9,949 bases of DNA from an uncultured Chlorobiaceae bacterium (lineage in GTDB: Bacteria; Bacteroidota; Chlorobiia; Chlorobiales; Chlorobiaceae): assembly GCA_903917955.1 (NCBI GenBank), contig CAIXCO010000247.1, positions 1 through 9,949 on the forward strand. The letters run 5' to 3'. Within the stretch, counting starts at the first letter, position 1, and each line of letters opens with the position of its first letter. Positions 7,472 through 9,949 of this stretch are shown here, in pieces. The notes beneath the pieces are model-generated. The model was not told where the DNA came from and ran no database searches. It saw only the letters and a list, made by a program, of their open reading frames with translations. Both the position numbers and the translations under genes were made by a program.

Positions 7472-9949
7472 GCTTTTATCTGCTCTGTATATTTGCGAAT
7501 ATGGTCTGCCAACTGTTGAACAAAAGGGTGGGTCAGCATCTGACCGTGTGTTCCATCGATCCAGCAGACTTCCACTCCTCTGCTGCAAAGTTGGGCCCAG
7601 CCGTTATAGTCGTCACCTGCAATACCCGGTGCCTGGCTGGATGCAAGCTTAGGGCGGATGAGGAGTATCCGATTCTCACTTGTTTGTGGTTGGTAACGAA
7701 GTGCAGCCAGACCGTTATTCTGGAAAAGAGCAAGAAGACGACGCGTATGCTGACGATCAAGACCTTCAGGCAAATAGTCATTACCGCCTGCATGTTGAAT
7801 AATTCTGTCGAGGCGTTCGTCAGGAGTCAGTGTGCGTAAATATTCAGCGCTTCCCAGTCCCATTTCATCGAACATTGAGGCAATAAAGTCAGCCTCATCC
7901 TTTTGCAGGATGCTTCGTATTGGATCGGGCGAGGCTACACTGTCAAGAAGAATGACGCTTTCAATTTTTGTTCCGAACTTTCGCAACCGCTCTGCTGCTT
8001 CCCAGGCCAGCAAACCGCCAAAGCTCCATCCAAGCAGTATGATCGGTCGATCCCGGATTATCTCCTGTAATTCAGGCAGATATCCTGTAATCATCAATTC
8101 TACGGATGGCTGCAGCGACTGCCCGGCTTCAAGTCCCGAAGCCTGAACCATGTACATCGGCCAGTCACGACCAAGAGCATCCGCAAGCGCTTTATAGCAC
8201 AGCACATTGCCTCCCGCTGGATGAAAGCAGACCAGGGGTGTTCTTTCTCCGCCGGGATTGACTGCAACAACGGAATGCCATTTGCATGCGGCCTGTTTAG
8301 CTTCTATCCGATCGGCCATCCGGGCGATTGTTGTTGAGCTGAAAAGCTCGGCAAGAGGCAGTTTTACACCGAACCCGGTTTCAATGAGCGAAACAAGCCG
8401 TATTCCAAGAACACTGTGACCTCCAAGCATAAAAAAATCATCCTCCGCAGAGTTGATCGGCACATCAAGAAGCTTCTGCCACAATTCAGCAAGCTTGCGT
8501 TCTGTATCCCGGCCAAAGGGGATTTGCATCCGGGCATTCGAATTCGAAAGCTCTTTTTTGTGCAGTGATGCCAGACGGTGCTCATCAAGTTTGCCATTGC
8601 TGTTGATGGGCAGTTCATCAATCTCAACGATTAATGTCGGCATCATCCATGCAGGGAGAAGCAGATCAAGATCAGCGCGACAACGTACGGCATCAAAACC
8701 GGGGTTTGCAACAACCCAGGCAACCAGGATGCGGTCTCCATCCTGACGGGGATCTTCGACAACGACGGCGACCTGACGAACAAGAGGAGAGGCAAGCATC
8801 GCAGACTCGATTTCAGAGAGTTCAATACGGTATCCGCGTACTTTGACCTGCCGGTCCTCCCGACCCATGAATTGCATGAGGCCGGGCTCAATCCAGCGAC
8901 CAATATCGCCGGTACAGTACCATCGTTTGCCCTCATCATCGACGAGAAAGTGACGAGCTGTCAGTTCAGGTTCGCTGATGTATTCACGGGCAACTCCCGC
9001 TCCTCCGATTATGATTTGACCGGGTATTCCGACTGGCAGTAATCTGCCGGACTTATCACAGAGCTTGATGTCAATACCCGACAGAGGCCTGCCGATCGGT
9101 GGTGGTAAGATGTCGTGCCAGTTGGCAGAAGTCATCCTGTAGTGGCAGGCGGCCACACAGCTCTCTGTCGGCCCGTAGGCATTCCATATCTCGCTGTTGA
9201 GAGTGCCCGGTAAAGCGTAAAAACGTTCCGGAAGCTTTGTGCTGAAAGTTTCACCGCCGAGAATGAAACAATTTGCTGAACTGCCTGCTCCTTTCTGATG
9301 CCAATAGTCAAGCAGGAGAGCAAAGAGGCTGGGTGTGGTATCGACGACATGCAGTTGGTGCGACTCAAAAAAGCTATGTAAACGTTCAGGATCCTGCCGG
9401 GTCTCCTCATTTGGCAGATGAAGGGTGTGACCATTGAGCAGGGGGGTAAAGATTTGATGAATGGAGCCATCAAAGGAGAAAGAGAAACAGCAACTGATGT
9501 TCAGGAACTCAGCTTTAATCCTGGCTTTGAGCGGTGTATAGATTTCTTCTTCAATCGCATGGATCAGATTGATGACTGATCCATGTTCAACAAGCACTCC
9601 TTTTGGTTGTCCGCTTGAACCGCTTGTAAATATGATATATGCGGCGTGAGATGCACTGATCTCTGCCGGGGGTTGAACGGGGTTCTCAGGAAGCAGTGCT
9701 CTGCGGTCAAGATGCAGGTGAGTTTTTCTCTCATCTGAAGCGATTCCCTCGCCGTGCTGGTCAAAGCTGATAAGAACGTCAAAAGAGTAGGGCGCCGGGT
9801 CAAAGCCTGGAGCATCAATTGGTGAGCGCTTAAGAGATGGGCGTTCAAGACGCCGGGCAGCCCAGTCACGGAAAAAGTCGAATGGGACAAAAAAACTGCC
9901 GTTCAGATTACTTCGGGTAGAATAACCCTCGCCAGCGTGTTCTCTGGCA
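7468..9949 (-). CDS. NRPS, C-terminal part: adenylation - carrier (PCP) - thioesterase (5' end outside window)
   Basis: Terminal module of a non-ribosomal peptide synthetase, a cytoplasmic multienzyme that activates an amino acid, holds it on a phosphopantetheine arm and releases the finished chain. The frame is open from the right edge to TGA at 7470-7468, giving 826 residues; the start and any upstream condensation domain lie outside. Residue numbers here count from the right edge. Visible in order: adenylation domain (1 to about 462), carrier (about 482-550, Ser512) and alpha/beta-hydrolase thioesterase (about 565-823). A thioesterase at the very C terminus normally marks the last protein of an assembly line, yet a transferase gene and another megasynthase follow it. 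The stop overlaps the next start (ATGA), which indicates one operon. The GTG codon at 9597-9595 lies inside the adenylation core just after TSGSSG, so it is not a start. Family assignment is firm; the substrate is not known. Confidence 0.96.
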   Translation of the reverse strand, partial: AREHAGEGYSTRSNLNGSFFVPFDFFRDWAARRLERPSLKRSPIDAPGFDPAPYSFDVLISFDQHGEGIASDERKTHLHLDRRALLPENPVQPPAEISASHAAYIIFTSGSSGQPKGVLVEHGSVINLIHAIEEEIYTPLKARIKAEFLNISCCFSFSFDGSIHQIFTPLLNGHTLHLPNEETRQDPERLHSFFESHQLHVVDTTPSLFALLLDYWHQKGAGSSANCFILGGETFSTKLPERFYALPGTLNSEIWNAYGPTESCVAACHYRMTSANWHDILPPPIGRPLSGIDIKLCDKSGRLLPVGIPGQIIIGGAGVAREYISEPELTARHFLVDDEGKRWYCTGDIGRWIEPGLMQFMGREDRQVKVRGYRIELSEIESAMLASPLVRQVAVVVEDPRQDGDRILVAWVVANPGFDAVRCRADLDLLLPAWMMPTLIVEIDELPINSNGKLDEHRLASLHKKELSNSNARMQIPFGRDTERKLAELWQKLLDVPINSAEDDFFMLGGHSVLGIRLVSLIETGFGVKLPLAELFSSTTIARMADRIEAKQAACKWHSVVAVNPGGERTPLVCFHPAGGNVLCYKALADALGRDWPMYMVQASGLEAGQSLQPSVELMITGYLPELQEIIRDRPIILLGWSFGGLLAWEAAERLRKFGTKIESVILLDSVASPDPIRSILQKDEADFIASMFDEMGLGSAEYLRTLTPDERLDRIIQHAGGNDYLPEGLDRQHTRRLLALFQNNGLAALRYQPQTSENRILLIRPKLASSQAPGIAGDDYNGWAQLCSRGVEVCWIDGTHGQMLTHPFVQQLADHIRKYTEQIKA
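7480..8256 (-). other. Type I thioesterase domain
   Basis: Chain-releasing alpha/beta hydrolase domain. The start shows the TPLVCFHPAGG strand and oxyanion region. The nucleophile elbow is GWSFGG with Ser642, the likely acid is Asp669 in LLDS, and the likely base is His801 in GTHGQML (fragment numbering). All three catalytic positions are present, so the domain looks active. Whether it hydrolyses or cyclises the product cannot be read from the sequence. Confidence 0.92.
8299..8505 (-). other. Peptidyl carrier domain of the terminal NRPS
   Basis: Four-helix thiolation domain with the motif DDFFMLGGHSVLG. Ser512 (counted from the right edge) is the expected phosphopantetheine attachment site. 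It sits between the adenylation A10 motif and the thioesterase, as in a normal terminal module. Confidence 0.93.
8563..9949 (-). other. Adenylation domain of the terminal NRPS (partial at N side)
   Basis: Amino-acid-activating AMP-forming domain. Core motifs seen: A3 FTSGSSGQPKG (fragment residues 107-117), A4 around FDGS (159-162), A5 NAYGPTE (256-262), A7 YCTGD, A8 GREDRQVKVRGYRIE and A10 NGKLD with the catalytic Lys453. By hand alignment to the GrsA pocket, the lining residues are D160, G161, H164, D203, I229, G231, A257, V265, A266 and K453. Asp at the first position fits an alpha-amino-acid substrate. I recognise no standard code. The A2 region near the right edge (GSFFVPFD, 17-24) is atypical, and A1 lies outside the window. 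Confidence 0.9.

Noticed and set aside
7472..7588. 39-codon N-terminal extension of the transferase
   Set aside because: It would overlap the thioesterase end by over 100 bases and has no family similarity. The ATG at 7471 gives the usual length and an ATGA junction.
9564..9890. 108-codon minus-strand frame in another phase
   Set aside because: It overlaps the adenylation domain frame, which carries the A3 motif; this one has no recognisable motif.

Overview
The whole window is one co-directional stretch of a hybrid polyketide / non-ribosomal peptide (PKS-NRPS) gene cluster, read right to left on the minus strand. It carries three tightly packed genes and is cut by both window edges: (1) the C-terminal 826 residues of an NRPS ending in adenylation - carrier - thioesterase (7468-9949); (2) a complete Sfp-type phosphopantetheinyl transferase (6767-7471) that overlaps the NRPS stop by 4 bases; (3) the first 2248 residues of a giant PKS-NRPS (1-6744) that starts 22 bases after the transferase stop and runs off the left edge without a stop. 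I translated the large frame codon by codon from 6744 to 1 and found no interruption.

Domain order of the large protein is: half condensation domain (no HHxxxDG) - carrier - ketosynthase - AT-less linker - dehydratase-like - ketoreductase - carrier - condensation (HHSLADG) - adenylation (cut). No acyltransferase is fused, so malonyl loading must come from elsewhere, as in trans-AT systems. The expected chemistry is one malonyl-type extension of an acyl or aminoacyl chain held on the first carrier, then ketoreduction and possibly dehydration, then amide bond formation with an amino acid activated by the cut adenylation domain. The NRPS carrying the thioesterase would release the product but is encoded upstream of the PKS, so gene order and assembly order probably differ. 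The transferase between them can convert the three visible carrier domains from apo to holo form.

Organism: a bacterium of moderate GC by eye with operon-type overlaps. Nothing here places it in a lineage. No RNA gene, mobile element, CRISPR array, convincing promoter or terminator is visible. The only non-coding DNA is the 22 bases between the transferase and the PKS.

The least ordinary points are the half condensation domain opening the PKS protein, the AT-less module with a motif-poor dehydratase, and the thioesterase / transferase / PKS gene order with a Shine-Dalgarno-poor junction.
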